Origin: Peptococcaceae bacterium BICA1-8
GTDB taxonomy: Bacteria; Bacillota; Peptococcia; Peptococcales; BICA1-8
Reading direction: 5' to 3'
Length of the DNA stretch: 64,000 nt
Assembly: GCA_000802045.1 (NCBI GenBank)
Contig: JUEF01000074.1
Location: 23,820-87,819 of the forward strand
The notes beneath the pieces are model-generated. The model did no database searches. It was not told the origin of the DNA and worked only from the letters and a program-made list of their open reading frames with translations. A program made the translations under genes and the position numbers. Shown here piece after piece: positions 25,857 through 34,418 of this stretch. The number at the start of each line of letters is the position of its first letter. Positions within the stretch are counted from its first letter, which is position 1.

Positions 25857-26423
25857 TTAGTCCCTCACCCCAATCTTGGAAAACTGTATATTCTTTAAGC
25901 TTTTCTTCATAATAGATAAGCGTTTGACAACACTACCGTCAATAACTTTGTCGCCCATTTTAACCACTAAGCCACCAATAATACTAGGATCAACAGTCAC
26001 CTGAAGTCGGACATTTTTCCCACTCATTAAAGAAAGCTTAGTCACTATGTCCTTGAAATCTTTATCAGTGAGCGCTACCGCTGACCGGACTTGGGCATTA
26101 ATGATATTTCTAGTGATATCGGCCAGCCTTTTATACTCGGCAAATATATTGGGGAGAAATGCCTCCCGGTTTTTATCAATTAATACCATAAGAAAATTTA
26201 CCATAATATCGGAAACCTTGCCTTTAAATAATTGCCGAATTGCTTGTTTCTTATCGGCTGCCATGATTTTTTCACTAAACCAGATATGGTTTAGATGTTC
26301 ATAGGCATTGATACTGGCAAGGCAATCATTGATTTCCTTTTCACTTTGGTCTATGGTGTTTTTTTCTTGGGCTATTTGGAGGAGAGCCTGGGCATAACGC
26401 TTGGCTACGGTTTTGTTATTCAC
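25857..26423 (-). CDS. atpH: ATP synthase F1 subunit delta
   Basis: 188 residues; GTG start overlapping the atpF stop (GTGA). N-terminal six-helix domain begins VAKRYAQALLQIAQEKN; the C-terminal LRLQVTVDPSIIGGLVVKMGDKVIDGSVVKRL-type segment (VRLQVTVDPSIIGGLVVK) is the OSCP/delta signature. Joins the peripheral stalk b dimer to the top of F1. Confidence 0.95.
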   Translation of the reverse strand: MNNKTVAKRYAQALLQIAQEKNTIDQSEKEINDCLASINAYEHLNHIWFSEKIMAADKKQAIRQLFKGKVSDIMVNFLMVLIDKNREAFLPNIFAEYKRLADITRNIINAQVRSAVALTDKDFKDIVTKLSLMSGKNVRLQVTVDPSIIGGLVVKMGDKVIDGSVVKRLSIMKKSLKNIQFSKIGVRD

Positions 26424-26905
26424 TGAGCTTCCCCTACCTCTTTAACAAAGTCCTGCACCATTTTTTCCTGGTCCTTACCGTCAATACTCTTGGAAATTAT
26501 TTTTTCCGCTGCTAAAACAGCGAGTGTTGCTACTTCATCTCTTAACTCCGACAAGGCCTTAGTTTTTTCCAGGCGAATCTCGTCCTGAGCCTTAGCGCTA
26601 ACTTTCTCGGCTTCCGTTCTAGCTTGATTAACAATTTCGTTCTTTGTTTCTTCGCCCATTTTGCTTGCTTTGGCTATAATGTCCTGGGCCTCTGATTTGG
26701 CATTTTGCAGCTGGCTGGCATACTCATCTTTCATCTTTTCAGAATCCATTTTAGCCTTTTCTGCTTTATCCAGGTTATTAATAACTTCATTTCTTCTCTC
26801 ATTCAACATGTGGGTCACAGGTTTATACAAGAATTTATTTAAAATGGCTACCAAAATCAAAAAGTTGATGATAGCCCATACTATATCAGGAATATGAATG
26901 CTCAT
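26420..26905 (-). CDS. atpF: ATP synthase Fo subunit b
   Basis: 161 residues with GAGGGGGAT before the ATG. One N-terminal membrane segment (DIVWAIINFLILVAILNKFLY) and a long charged coiled coil (KPVTHMLNERRNEVINNLDKAEKAKMDSEKMKDEYASQLQ...). Forms the peripheral stalk dimer. Its 3' end overlaps atpH by four bases. Confidence 0.95.
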   Translation of the reverse strand: MSIHIPDIVWAIINFLILVAILNKFLYKPVTHMLNERRNEVINNLDKAEKAKMDSEKMKDEYASQLQNAKSEAQDIIAKASKMGEETKNEIVNQARTEAEKVSAKAQDEIRLEKTKALSELRDEVATLAVLAAEKIISKSIDGKDQEKMVQDFVKEVGEAQ

Positions 26906-26948
26906 ACATGAATCCCCCTCTCGTAAACGGGCTTGAAAATATCATGGA

Positions 26949-26972
26949 GGCGATTGGAACAAACCAATCGCC
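26949..26972 (-). other. Intercistronic hairpin between atpE and atpF
   Basis: 9-bp stem GGCGATTGG/CCAATCGCC with loop AACAAA, 13 bases past the atpE stop codon. It may stabilise the abundant c-subunit mRNA or cause partial attenuation; inference from position. Confidence 0.6.
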
Positions 26973-26985
26973 TGCCTAGGCCCTA

Positions 26986-27246
<261 letters not shown>

Positions 27247-27287
27247 TCAAATGATGTGGATTAAAATAAATTTATTGACCTACCATT

Positions 27288-28007
27288 TTAATGATGATGC
27301 ACTTCAGTGGCTTCAGCAATATATATAGATGCCAACAAGGTAAAAACAAATGCCTGAATAAATCCGAATAGAAGCCCTAAAATCATCATTGGTAAAGGTA
27401 CAATTAAGGGTACTAAAGCAAAGAGCCCTGCAACAACCATTTCTTCTCCAAATACGTTTCCGTAAAGACGCAAAGAAAGGGATACTGGTCTTACAATCTG
27501 TTCAATGATATTTAGCGGAAACATAAAAGGCATGGGCTCGAAAAAGTGTTTAAAATATTTTAAGCCCTTTTCCTTAACGCCATAATATTGGGTAGCCATA
27601 AAAACTACTAGGGCTAATGCCAAGGTCACACTCCAATTACTAGTTGGTGCCTTTAGACCAGGAGTATGACCAGCTCCAGGCAGAACACCGGAATAATTGG
27701 AAACTAGAATAAAAAGAAATAAGCTTCCCAATAGAGGAAGATATTTTTTTGCCCTTTCTTCCCCCATTATCCCCGATAATAGGTTAATGATCCCTTCAAC
27801 TGCAAATTCCATAACGTTCTGTATGCCTGACGGGATTCGTTTCATATTCCGGGTAGCCAGGTAGGAAACAATAGCTAATAAAAGCATGATCCCCCACATT
27901 GTAGTTGTTTCACTTGTAACATCTAAGCCAAATATACTGAATAATATCTGGGGCCCATGCTCGGTCCCACCTGCCTCGGCAGCATAGGCAGCCTTTGTCC
28001 AAAACAA
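27288..28007 (-). CDS. atpB: ATP synthase Fo subunit a
   Basis: 239 residues; TTG start directly after the atpI stop (TGATTG), behind GGGGGTGAG. Five to six membrane helices; the essential arginine lies in RPVSLSLRLYGNVFGEEMV, and the C-terminal helix is GFIQAFVFTLLASIYIAEATE. Provides the half-channels that load and unload the c ring. A second essential-type segment SNYSGVLPG is also visible. Confidence 0.95.
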   Translation of the reverse strand: MFWTKAAYAAEAGGTEHGPQILFSIFGLDVTSETTTMWGIMLLLAIVSYLATRNMKRIPSGIQNVMEFAVEGIINLLSGIMGEERAKKYLPLLGSLFLFILVSNYSGVLPGAGHTPGLKAPTSNWSVTLALALVVFMATQYYGVKEKGLKYFKHFFEPMPFMFPLNIIEQIVRPVSLSLRLYGNVFGEEMVVAGLFALVPLIVPLPMMILGLLFGFIQAFVFTLLASIYIAEATEVHHH

Positions 28008-28289
28008 TCAGCTCACCCCCTTCTTACCTATAGTGTATTGAAATAATATGTAATTTTTAACCATTGTTAAACCGACAGCAGCGGATATAAGCATCCACAT
28101 GTCCTTTCTGACTAAAAATAACAAAGCAATGTTTATAAACTGCCGCAACAAAAATTGATTCGTAAATTTTCTCTTGGATTGTGTTTGTGCATTTGTCTCA
28201 AGTTTCTTATAAGCTCGAATGACTAATTGGTGGTTTATGATACTTACGGCAAGCCCTAAGCTAAAACCGATTAAAATAGATATGAACAT
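28008..28289 (-). CDS. atpI: ATP synthase protein I family
   Basis: 93 residues with AAAGGA before the ATG. Predicted membrane segments at SILIGFSLGLAVSIINH, FINIALLFLVRKDMWML and AAVGLTMVKNYILF. It precedes atpB directly and matches AtpI-type proteins in size and position. AtpI assists c-ring assembly or ion supply in other bacteria; here the role is inferred from context. Confidence 0.8.
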   Translation of the reverse strand: MFISILIGFSLGLAVSIINHQLVIRAYKKLETNAQTQSKRKFTNQFLLRQFINIALLFLVRKDMWMLISAAVGLTMVKNYILFQYTIGKKGVS

Positions 28290-28302
28290 AGAATCAATCC
28301 TT

Positions 28303-28405
28303 TAGATTTCACTTCGTTAGATTAAGATTTCACTACATTTCATTCCGTTAGATTTTTCTTAATTTTTTTCTAGCGAAGCGAAATCTTAACCTTAATCTTA
28401 ATCTG
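28303..28405. repeat. CTAGCGAAGCG mosaic between atpZ and atpI, running into atpZ
   Basis: ATTTCACTTCGTTAGATTAAG and CTAGCGAAGCGAAATCTTAACC. Its TTAATCTTAATC end supplies the atpZ stop (TAA at 28398-28400) and last codons. Confidence 0.75.
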
Positions 28406-28619
28406 GTTTTTTCTCCATCCTCTTTAGGTTGTCCAATAGGTTTTTAAAAGTTACACTAACACCTAATAGTATACCCACTATTAAAAACAAAGGATAAGTA
28501 TTAAAACGATTATCCAGCCAGGTACCACCCTTGAATCCCAAGTAAATACTAACTGCCATAGTTATGCCAAAGGAAATACCGAAATGGACATATTTTAGGG
28601 CGTTATTTTCTTTACCCAT
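28398..28619 (-). CDS. atpZ: AtpZ/AtpI-family membrane protein
   Basis: 73 residues with GAGGTGA before the ATG. Two membrane segments separated by a short loop (YVHFGISFGITMAVSIYLGFKGGTWLDNRF and PLFLIVGILLGVSVTFKNLL), the AtpZ pattern. First gene of the atp operon; AtpZ with AtpI has been linked to Mg2+/Ca2+ supply and complex stability in alkaliphiles. Its stop codon and final residues KPD lie in a CTAGCG/GGTTAA repeat, so the original C-terminus may have been replaced. Confidence 0.8.
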   Translation of the reverse strand: MGKENNALKYVHFGISFGITMAVSIYLGFKGGTWLDNRFNTYPLFLIVGILLGVSVTFKNLLDNLKRMEKKPD

Positions 28620-28884
28620 AATTCACCTCAATTTTGTCCCTAACGGGACAGGTTAAGGTTAAGGCTAAGGTTGAGGAAACCCTTATCTTAATTTTTGCCA
28701 ATAGAGATATTATATTCGCTTCATCTAAATAAATTCCTTTTTTTATTTAAAGATTAAAAATCTTTTATACAAACCGGGCAATTTATCCTTGCTAAAAAGC
28801 TACTGATTCTTGCAGTGTCATCCTGAGGGAGGTACGACCGAAGGATCTTAAGATTCTTCAATTCGTAGGATCCTTCACTATCGT
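28620..28884. repeat. Gap upstream of atpZ: GGTTAA repeat and palindrome
   Basis: TGTCCC-TAAC-GGGACA hairpin (28633-28650), GGTTAAGG/GGTTGAGG units (28650-28676), then A/T-rich sequence that probably holds the atp promoter, then the palindromic element that begins at 28816. Confidence 0.55.
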
Positions 28885-28895
28885 TCAGGATGACA
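28816..28895. repeat. MITE-like palindrome (TGTCATCCTGAG), copy overlapping the mnaA 3' end
   Basis: Full copy with inverted halves; the mnaA stop codon (28885-28887) and last two serine codons lie within it. Confidence 0.8.
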
Positions 28896-30012
28896 GGGGG
28901 GAGTAGTCCTTTAAGGAATCTATGATCCTGAGGCAAGCTTTACCATCACCATAAGGATTTACTGCTTGTGCCATTTTACCATACAGATCTTTATTTACAA
29001 GTAGGCCTTTGGAGGTTTCGAAAATACTTTCGATATTTGTTCCTACTAAGGCTACCGTCCCCGCTACTACTGCTTCCGGGCGCTCTGTGTTTTCCCTAAG
29101 AACCAGCACTGGCTTTCCTAAGGCAGGGGCTTCTTCCTGCAATCCTCCTGAATCAGTAAGGATTAGATAGGAGCGCGCCATCAGGTTGGCAAAGGGTTCA
29201 TAGTCTAGGGGCTCTATAAGGTGAATGCGTTCATGACCGGTTAATATGCTATACGCAATCTCACGAACAGCAGGATTTTTATGGACAGGAAAAATAATTT
29301 CAATATCTTCAAACTGTTCATGAAGAAGTGCCAATGCTTTGAATATATTTTCCATTGGTTGACCTAGATTTTCCCTACGGTGGGTAGTAACTAAAAGCAC
29401 CCGCTTCTGGCTAAAATCTATCGCCTTTAGCTGAGGATTAGTAAATTCAAAATCTTCTTTGACTGTAGCCAATAAGGCATCAATTACGGTATTTCCGGTA
29501 ACATAGATACTATCTTCACTTACCCCCTCTCGAAGGAGATTGTCTTTTGCTGTTTGAGTAGGAGCAAAGTGTAAGGCTGCTATTCCACCGGTGAGCTTTC
29601 TGTTCATTTCCTCTGGAAAGGGCGAATAGCTATCACCGGAACGGAGACCCGCCTCCACGTGACCAACGGTTATCTTTTTGTAATAGGCAGCCAGGCTGGC
29701 CGCTAAGGTTGTTGTTGTATCACCATGGACTAATACTATCTGGGGCTTTTCCTGCTCTAGGATTTCTTCTAAACCCTTTAAAGCCCGACAGGTAATATCA
29801 TAGAGGGATTGACCGGACTGCATAATATTTAAATCGTACTGAGGTATGATTTTAAACAAATTCAAAACCTGGTCCAGCATCTCTCTATGTTGAGCTGTTA
29901 CAACAACACAGCTTTTAAAGCCTTTTTCAATTTCCAAGGCTTTAACCAAAGGTGCCATTTTTATTGCTTCCGGCCTTGTTCCGAAAATACTCATTACTTT
30001 AAACTGGGACAT
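28885..30012 (-). CDS. mnaA: UDP-N-acetylglucosamine 2-epimerase (non-hydrolysing)
   Basis: 375 residues from ATG 30012 (AAGGA 9 nt upstream; the frame extends three codons). Interconverts UDP-GlcNAc and UDP-ManNAc for wall teichoic acid or capsule precursors. FGTRPEAIKMAPLVKAL at the N-terminus, GHVEAGLRSGDSYSPFPEEMNRKL (catalytic Glu/Asp region), ILVTTHRREN-like LLVTTHRRENLG, and LTDSGGLQEEAPALGKPVLVLRENTERPEAV are family signatures. Sits between upp and the atp operon as in many Firmicutes. The last residues SS and the stop are read from an inserted palindromic repeat. Confidence 0.93.
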   Translation of the reverse strand: MSQFKVMSIFGTRPEAIKMAPLVKALEIEKGFKSCVVVTAQHREMLDQVLNLFKIIPQYDLNIMQSGQSLYDITCRALKGLEEILEQEKPQIVLVHGDTTTTLAASLAAYYKKITVGHVEAGLRSGDSYSPFPEEMNRKLTGGIAALHFAPTQTAKDNLLREGVSEDSIYVTGNTVIDALLATVKEDFEFTNPQLKAIDFSQKRVLLVTTHRRENLGQPMENIFKALALLHEQFEDIEIIFPVHKNPAVREIAYSILTGHERIHLIEPLDYEPFANLMARSYLILTDSGGLQEEAPALGKPVLVLRENTERPEAVVAGTVALVGTNIESIFETSKGLLVNKDLYGKMAQAVNPYGDGKACLRIIDSLKDYSPLSS

Positions 30013-30031
30013 TCTTATCATTCCTTCATAT

Positions 30032-30090
30032 TAGTTACTGGTTACTGGTGACTAGTGACTAGTGGCTAGGCAAAAGTAACCAGTCACAGT
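30032..30090. repeat. Inverted pair of heptamer tracts upstream of mnaA
   Basis: GTTACTGGTTACTGGTGACT and further units (30032-30069), then a short opposite-strand piece ACCAGTCACAG (30077-30087). A miniature form of the bracket arrangement. GTCGATAGTCGATAGTC follows at 30095-30111. Confidence 0.65.
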
Positions 30091-30142
30091 CCATGGTCGA
30101 TAGTCGATAGTCAATTCGGGGGCGGTTCTTGACTTGCCCCTT

Positions 30143-30190
30143 TAATCTAGCGAAGCGGAATCTTAATCTAACGCAACGAAGTGGAGTGTA
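30143..30190. repeat. CTAGCGAAGCG mosaic
   Basis: TAATCTAGCGAAGCGGAATC and decayed units, preceded by a GGCGGTTCTTGACTTGC motif (30120-30136) shared with 36309-36326 and 63767-63783. Confidence 0.6.
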
Positions 30191-30199
30191 ATCTTTATT

Positions 30200-30508
30200 T
30201 TACTTTAGATATCCTTTATCCATGAGCTTTTGGACATGTTCTTCTAACATGATACCAATATCTATATGATAATATTCTTCTAGGACATACATCATAGATA
30301 CCGCCGTTTGAGCTACATCGAAAAGTTCTCTGGTTATCATGCGCATTACTTCTTCTTCTTTAATTAAATTTTTTTCCCCGCTTAATCCCCGATACTTCCC
30401 TATGGCCTGAGCCAATTCCCCTGCTTCCTCCATCAGCTTTAATGCTGTTGATTCCAGGGTAGGAGCGAGATTATTCAGTTTGGGCAGGGCTATAACCTTA
30501 TGCTCCAT
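30200..30508 (-). CDS. MazG-like nucleotide pyrophosphohydrolase
   Basis: 102 residues with GGAGGTG before the ATG. The helix pair LESTALKLMEEAGELAQAIGKY (metal-binding EExxE-type acidic cluster) and VMRMITRELFDVAQTAVSMMYVLEEYY (second acidic helix ExxD) is the all-alpha NTP pyrophosphatase pattern of MazG/MazG-like proteins. Such enzymes hydrolyse abnormal or excess NTPs/dNTPs to monophosphates. Its neighbour comEB (dCMP deaminase) also handles nucleotides, which fits. Confidence 0.75.
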   Translation of the reverse strand: MEHKVIALPKLNNLAPTLESTALKLMEEAGELAQAIGKYRGLSGEKNLIKEEEVMRMITRELFDVAQTAVSMMYVLEEYYHIDIGIMLEEHVQKLMDKGYLK

Positions 30509-30556
30509 GCTTGCACCTCCTGATTCATTTTGTATTGGGGCAGCTTTTTGGGTTTC

Positions 30557-30590
30557 GTGGCCGGTGATCGGTGGTCGGTGGTCGGTGACC
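30557..30590. repeat. Variant heptamer tract (GGTCGGT)
   Basis: CCGGTGATCGGTGGTCGGTG and GTCGGTGACC: a heptamer tract with substituted units, between comEB and the MazG-like gene. Confidence 0.6.
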
Positions 30591-30609
30591 CCAGTTTTTC
30601 GTTGTTTCA

Positions 30610-30631
30610 GACGCGCAATGCGCGCCCCTAC
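30610..30631. repeat. REP-like element supplying the comEB stop
   Basis: Consensus stem and ATT loop; the TAG of GTAG is the comEB stop codon (30628-30630). Confidence 0.88.
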
Positions 30632-31074
30632 ACCGGTAAATACTCTTCCACTTTAATGTTTGCTTCTTTTAAAATCTCTAGGGAAAGCTGGTCAGGGTAG
30701 CTGCCTTGGTACACTATTTTAACTATTCCTGCATTAATGAGCATTTTGGCACATAGTACACAGGGAAAGGTTGTGCTATAAAGGGTACCGCCTTTAATCT
30801 GTACTCCATGAACTGCAGCCTGGATTATTGCGTTCTGCTCCGCATGGAGGCCTCGGCATAGCTCATGTCTCTCACCTCTAGGTACGTCCAGCTTCTCCCG
30901 TATACAGCCTGTCTCCAAGCAGTGCAAAAGCCCGGAAGGTGCACCATTATAACCTGTAGAGAGAATATGCCTGTCCTTTATAATAACGGCACCTACATGC
31001 CTTCTCAAGCAGGTAGACCTTTTTGCAACCACTTGAGTAATCTCCATAAAATATTGATCCCAATTAGGACGCAT
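30628..31074 (-). CDS. comEB: dCMP deaminase / ComEB-like zinc deaminase
   Basis: 148 residues with GGAGGAGG before the ATG. Zinc ligands His77 (HAE, with proton-shuttling Glu79) and Cys105/Cys108 (PCVLC) define the cytidine/deoxycytidylate deaminase fold; [21 protein letters not shown] binds the nucleotide. Converts dCMP to dUMP for thymidylate synthesis. Placement near upp and glyA suits a pyrimidine/one-carbon cluster. A REP element provides the stop codon immediately after EEYLPV. Confidence 0.93.
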   Translation of the reverse strand: MRPNWDQYFMEITQVVAKRSTCLRRHVGAVIIKDRHILSTGYNGAPSGLLHCLETGCIREKLDVPRGERHELCRGLHAEQNAIIQAAVHGVQIKGGTLYSTTFPCVLCAKMLINAGIVKIVYQGSYPDQLSLEILKEANIKVEEYLPV

Positions 31075-31097
31075 TATTTCCTCCTCCGTAACACTAA

Positions 31098-31450
31098 AAG
31101 TCGGCGTGACGTCTAAAAAGTTAGACTGCTCGTCGGCGTGACGTCTAAAAAGTAAGCTTATGGGTCGGCATTACGTCTTACCAGACAACCTGCACGTCGG
31201 CATAAAAAATAAATGATATGCTGACGGAATAATTTAACCCAACAGCCGTAATGCCGTCCTGATAAATTGACCAAAAAGCCATCATGCCGACCTAACAATT
31301 GACCCATTAGTCATAATGCGGACCCCAAAATTTAACCCATTAGCCGTCATGCCGCCCTACAAAGTTTCCCCAAAGCCGTCATGCGGACCCCAAAATTTAA
31401 CCCATAAGGCATAATGCCGCCCTATAAAGTGTCCCAATAGCCGTCACGCC
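31098..31450. repeat. ~31-nt repeat array, head-to-head halves
   Basis: Units GTCGGCGTGACGTCTAAAAAG in the left part (31100-31205) and AGCCGTCATGCCGACC plus CAAAATTTAACCCATT in the right part (31240-31450), about six units in reverse orientation. Fills the 379-base comEB-upp gap up to the upp stop. Not CRISPR: units vary and there are no separate unique spacers. Confidence 0.8.
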
Positions 31451-31454
31451 ATAA

Positions 31455-32084
31455 TTATTTAGTCCCAAATAGTCTATCCCCTGCATCGCCTAAGCCGGGG
31501 ACTATGTAGCCGTGGTCATTGAGTTTTTCGTCTATACCGGCTACATAAATATCGACATCAGTATGTTCGTCTTGGACCCTTTGGATACCTTCCGGAGCAG
31601 CTATTAGACACATTAGTTTAATGTTCTTTACTCCTCTGTCTTTTAAAAACTTAATACCCGCAGCAGCAGAACCTCCGGTAGCCAGCATAGGGTCAATAAC
31701 AATTAAATCCCTTTCTGTTAAGTCGGGAGGCAGCTTGCAGTAATATTCTACCGGTTCTAAAGTATCGGGATCTCGATATAGACCTATATGCCCGACTTTT
31801 GCGGCGGGAATAAGCCTAAGCATTCCTCCAACCATACCGAGACCTGCCCTTAAAATAGGGACAAAAGCTACCTTTCTACCCGCAATCACATTGCATTTTG
31901 CTTCTGCTACAGGTGTCTTAACAATAACCTCCTCTAATGGAAAATCTCTGGTTACTTCATAGGTCATAAGCATAGCGACCTCTTCAACTAATTCCCGAAA
32001 TTCCTTAGAGCCCGTTTCCTGTGAACGGATGTATGTTAATTTATGCTGTATCATAGGATGATTTAGTACAAATACTTGTGACAT
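31455..32084 (-). CDS. upp: Uracil phosphoribosyltransferase
   Basis: 209 residues with AAGGAGGT before the ATG. Salvages uracil with PRPP to UMP. The PRPP-binding loop is [23 protein letters not shown]; the uracil-binding C-terminus is [16 protein letters not shown]. Other marks: [33 protein letters not shown]. Standard length. Between glyA and the atp region as in Bacillus. Confidence 0.97.
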   Translation of the reverse strand: MSQVFVLNHPMIQHKLTYIRSQETGSKEFRELVEEVAMLMTYEVTRDFPLEEVIVKTPVAEAKCNVIAGRKVAFVPILRAGLGMVGGMLRLIPAAKVGHIGLYRDPDTLEPVEYYCKLPPDLTERDLIVIDPMLATGGSAAAGIKFLKDRGVKNIKLMCLIAAPEGIQRVQDEHTDVDIYVAGIDEKLNDHGYIVPGLGDAGDRLFGTK

Positions 32085-32104
32085 ATGTTACCTCCTTGTG
32101 TTAT

Positions 32105-32138
32105 TACTAGTTACTAGTGACTAGTGACTAGTAACTGG
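32105..32138. repeat. GACTRGT heptamer tract upstream of upp
   Basis: AGTTACTAGTGACTAGTGAC and further units, beginning 21 bases upstream of the upp start codon. Confidence 0.8.
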
Positions 32139-32213
32139 CGTAAGTGTTTAAGTGAAAAGAGTGCTCAGTGGTCAGTGCCCAGTAAGAAGAGCTTAAGAAC
32201 ATTAAATAGACTA

Positions 32214-32312
32214 TTGGCAATCTCTTGGGTCGAGATCGCCACGCTACGCTCGCGATGACAGGGTAATATTATACTGTTTTCAGTAGCACTGTAGCACTGT
32301 AGCACTGACATA
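32214..32312. repeat. Half palindrome (CGCGATGACA) plus CTGTAGCA octamers
   Basis: GGCAATCT...GAGATCGCCACGCTACGCTCGCGATGACA (32214-32260), then AGTAGCACTGTAGCACTGTAGC (32284-32312). Part of the glyA-upp gap. Confidence 0.65.
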
Positions 32313-32359
32313 CTGTATAGCCCTTGAGCTTACACACTATCCTTCAGATTAACCCCATA

Positions 32360-33598
32360 TTAATATTGAAACAGTGGGAATTTTTCTGTTAGGGCTTTTA
32401 CACCGGACCGGGCTTCATCCATTTTTTTATCAACGAGAATCATATTTATTAAATTGGCTATTTCCGCCATCTCGTTAGCTCCCATGCCGCGGGTGGTGAC
32501 AGCCGGTGTACCAATTCGGATTCCGCTAGTCACAAATGGGCTTTCAGTTTCAAAGGGGATGGTATTTTTATTAACGGTAATACCCGCTTCATCTAACAGA
32601 GTTTCTGCAGCTTTACCGGTTAGACCCTTTGTCCTGAGGTCAACTAGCATTAAGTGATTATCAGTACCGCCCGAAACTAAACGGAACCCCTTGTTTTGCA
32701 AGGATTGGGCCAAGGCTTGAGCATTACTAAGTATTCTCTTCTGATATTCTTTAAATTCAGGCTTTAATGCCTCATGGAAGGACACTGCTTTAGCTGCAAT
32801 AACATGCATTAATGGGCCACCTTGAATCCCAGGGAAAATTGCTTTATCAATATCTTTAGCAAACTCTTCTTGGCAGAGAATCATTCCACCCCTTGGACCT
32901 CTGAGAGTTTTGTGGGTTGTTGTTGTTACAAAATGAGCATGGAGAACCGGATTGGGATGAATTCCTGCTACCACAAGACCGGCAATATGAGCCATATCAA
33001 CCATAAGATAGGCACCAACTGCATCTGCTATTTCCCGGAATTTAGCAAAGTCTAATTTCCTAGGATACGCACTAGCACCTGCTACTATTAGCTTAGGCTT
33101 ACTTTCTCGTGCCGCTGCAAAAACCTGATCATAATCAATGGTTTCTGTTTCTTTATCAACCCCATAAGCAACAAAGTTGAAATATTTGCCTGAAATATTT
33201 ACCGGACTGCCGTGGGTCAAATGACCACCATGGCTTAAATTCATACCTAAAACTGTATCTCCCGGTTTAAGAATAGCAAAATATACAGCCGTATTAGCTT
33301 GGGCTCCAGAATGGGGCTGGACATTAGCATGGTCTGCACCAAAAAGCTTTTTCGCCCTATCCCGAGCTAAATTTTCCGCTACATCCACATACTCACAACC
33401 GCCATAGTATCTTTTCCCTGGATATCCTTCAGCATACTTATTTGTCATCACACAGCCTTGAGCAGCCATAACCGCCTTGCTGACGAAATTTTCCGAGGCA
33501 ATTAATTCAATTTTATTAAGCTGTCTTTTTTCTTCATTATAAATGGCTTCAGTCAATTCGGGGTCTATTGGCAGTAAATACTCTTTAATATAATCCAT
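32360..33598 (-). CDS. glyA: Serine hydroxymethyltransferase
   Basis: 412 residues with AAGGAGG before the ATG. PLP enzyme converting serine plus tetrahydrofolate to glycine and methylene-THF. Lys230 in [13 protein letters not shown] forms the Schiff base; [16 protein letters not shown] and [33 protein letters not shown] are family signatures. Usual length. Follows ywlG as in Bacillus; the 136-base gap holds inverted heptamer tracts. Confidence 0.97.
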   Translation of the reverse strand: MDYIKEYLLPIDPELTEAIYNEEKRQLNKIELIASENFVSKAVMAAQGCVMTNKYAEGYPGKRYYGGCEYVDVAENLARDRAKKLFGADHANVQPHSGAQANTAVYFAILKPGDTVLGMNLSHGGHLTHGSPVNISGKYFNFVAYGVDKETETIDYDQVFAAARESKPKLIVAGASAYPRKLDFAKFREIADAVGAYLMVDMAHIAGLVVAGIHPNPVLHAHFVTTTTHKTLRGPRGGMILCQEEFAKDIDKAIFPGIQGGPLMHVIAAKAVSFHEALKPEFKEYQKRILSNAQALAQSLQNKGFRLVSGGTDNHLMLVDLRTKGLTGKAAETLLDEAGITVNKNTIPFETESPFVTSGIRIGTPAVTTRGMGANEMAEIANLINMILVDKKMDEARSGVKALTEKFPLFQY

Positions 33599-33647
33599 TG
33601 TTTTCCTCCTTGTTTTTTTACTTTGGGGACAGACTGAATGAAAAGTG

Positions 33648-33722
33648 GCTAGTTCCTAGTGGCTAGTGACTAGTGGCTAGTAAATCTTTTACTAACAACT
33701 AATAACCAGCCACTAGCCACTT
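33648..33722. repeat. Inverted heptamer pair between ywlG and glyA
   Basis: AGTGGCTAGTTCCTAGTGGC and further units (33648-33681), then opposite-strand CCAGCCACTAGCCACTT (33704-33721). The halves could pair as a long hairpin. Confidence 0.75.
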
Positions 33723-33734
33723 AACCTATGATGT

Positions 33735-34286
33735 TCACATGCATGTGTATTTCGCTCTTTCTCCGCCGATTAGCTTTGGGCGGGTTCTGGCTAATGTTAA
33801 ATGGGCATTGCCGATTGCTTTAATTTCTAGGCGGATAGGGATAGCTACTTTCTTTAGGTACATACCGATAAATGTATCACCGATATCCATACCAGCATGG
33901 GCTTTTATTTCCTCTACTAAAACGGGTTTTTCGAGCTTTTCATAGGTGATCGTTGCCAAGGAGCCCCCTGCTTTCTGGTGTGGAACTACAGTAACCTCTT
34001 CCCACCAGTATTTTTCTTGTGCTTCTCGCTCAACTACTAAGGCTCTATTCAAATGTTCACAGCACTGGACAGCTATATAAATATTTCGTTCCTTAAGGGG
34101 CGGCAACAGCGCTGAGATAATTGCCTCTGCAATCTCTAGGCTGCCGGCGGAACCTATCCTTTCACCAGCTACTTCGCTGGTACTACAGCCCACTACCAAA
34201 ACCTGCCCTGCTTTAAGGTTGGCGGCTTCTAATAAATCTTCTAGCGCCTTTTTTGTATCTATTTTTATTTGTTCTAGATCAATCAT
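33735..34286 (-). CDS. ywlG: YwlG-family protein (TIGR01440)
   Basis: 183 residues from ATG 34286, behind AGAGGTG; a GTG three codons earlier is part of that ribosome site. The pattern LLEAANLKAGQVLVVGCSTSEVAGERIGSAGSLEIAEAIISAL, AVQCCEHLNRALVVERE and VPHQKAGGSLATITYEKLEKPVLVEEIKAHAGMDIGDTFIGMYLKKVAIP is characteristic of the YwlG/TIGR01440 family, always near glyA and rpiB in Firmicutes. Biochemical function unknown. Confidence 0.88.
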   Translation of the reverse strand: MIDLEQIKIDTKKALEDLLEAANLKAGQVLVVGCSTSEVAGERIGSAGSLEIAEAIISALLPPLKERNIYIAVQCCEHLNRALVVEREAQEKYWWEEVTVVPHQKAGGSLATITYEKLEKPVLVEEIKAHAGMDIGDTFIGMYLKKVAIPIRLEIKAIGNAHLTLARTRPKLIGGERAKYTCM

Positions 34287-34303
34287 GGTAAACACCTCTC
34301 TTC

Positions 34304-34326
34304 GTAGGGGCGCCCAATGGGCGTCC
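34304..34326. repeat. REP-like element, opposed pair member A
   Basis: GTAG with stem GGGCGCCC/GGGCGTCC and loop ATT or AAT, read on plus. Together with 34354-34376 (opposite orientation) it forms a BIME-like inverted pair 27 bases apart. Confidence 0.85.
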
Positions 34327-34353
34327 GTGGTTATTAATTATTGATATCAGAGC

Positions 34354-34376
34354 GGACGCGCAATGCGCGCCCCTAC
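34354..34376. repeat. REP-like element, opposed pair member B
   Basis: Consensus stem, minus orientation. Closest partner of the copy at 34304-34326. Confidence 0.85.
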
Positions 34377-34390
34377 ATCAGGGGGAATCT

Positions 34391-34418
34391 AGAAAATAAA
34401 TAAATTTATTTATTTTCT
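34391..34418. terminator. 28-bp perfect A/T palindrome over the rpiB stop
   Basis: AGAAAATAAATAAA and its complement, symmetric about 34404/34405, covering the rpiB stop codon (34406-34408). Probably a terminator for rpiB. Confidence 0.6.

Noticed and set aside
28754..28936. 60-codon minus-strand ORF
   Set aside because: Read through the palindromic element and overlapping the mnaA 3' end in another frame.
31098..31450. Possible CRISPR array (about 31-nt periodicity)
   Set aside because: Units diverge along their whole length, there are no separate unique spacers, the two halves are in opposite orientation, and no cas gene is present.
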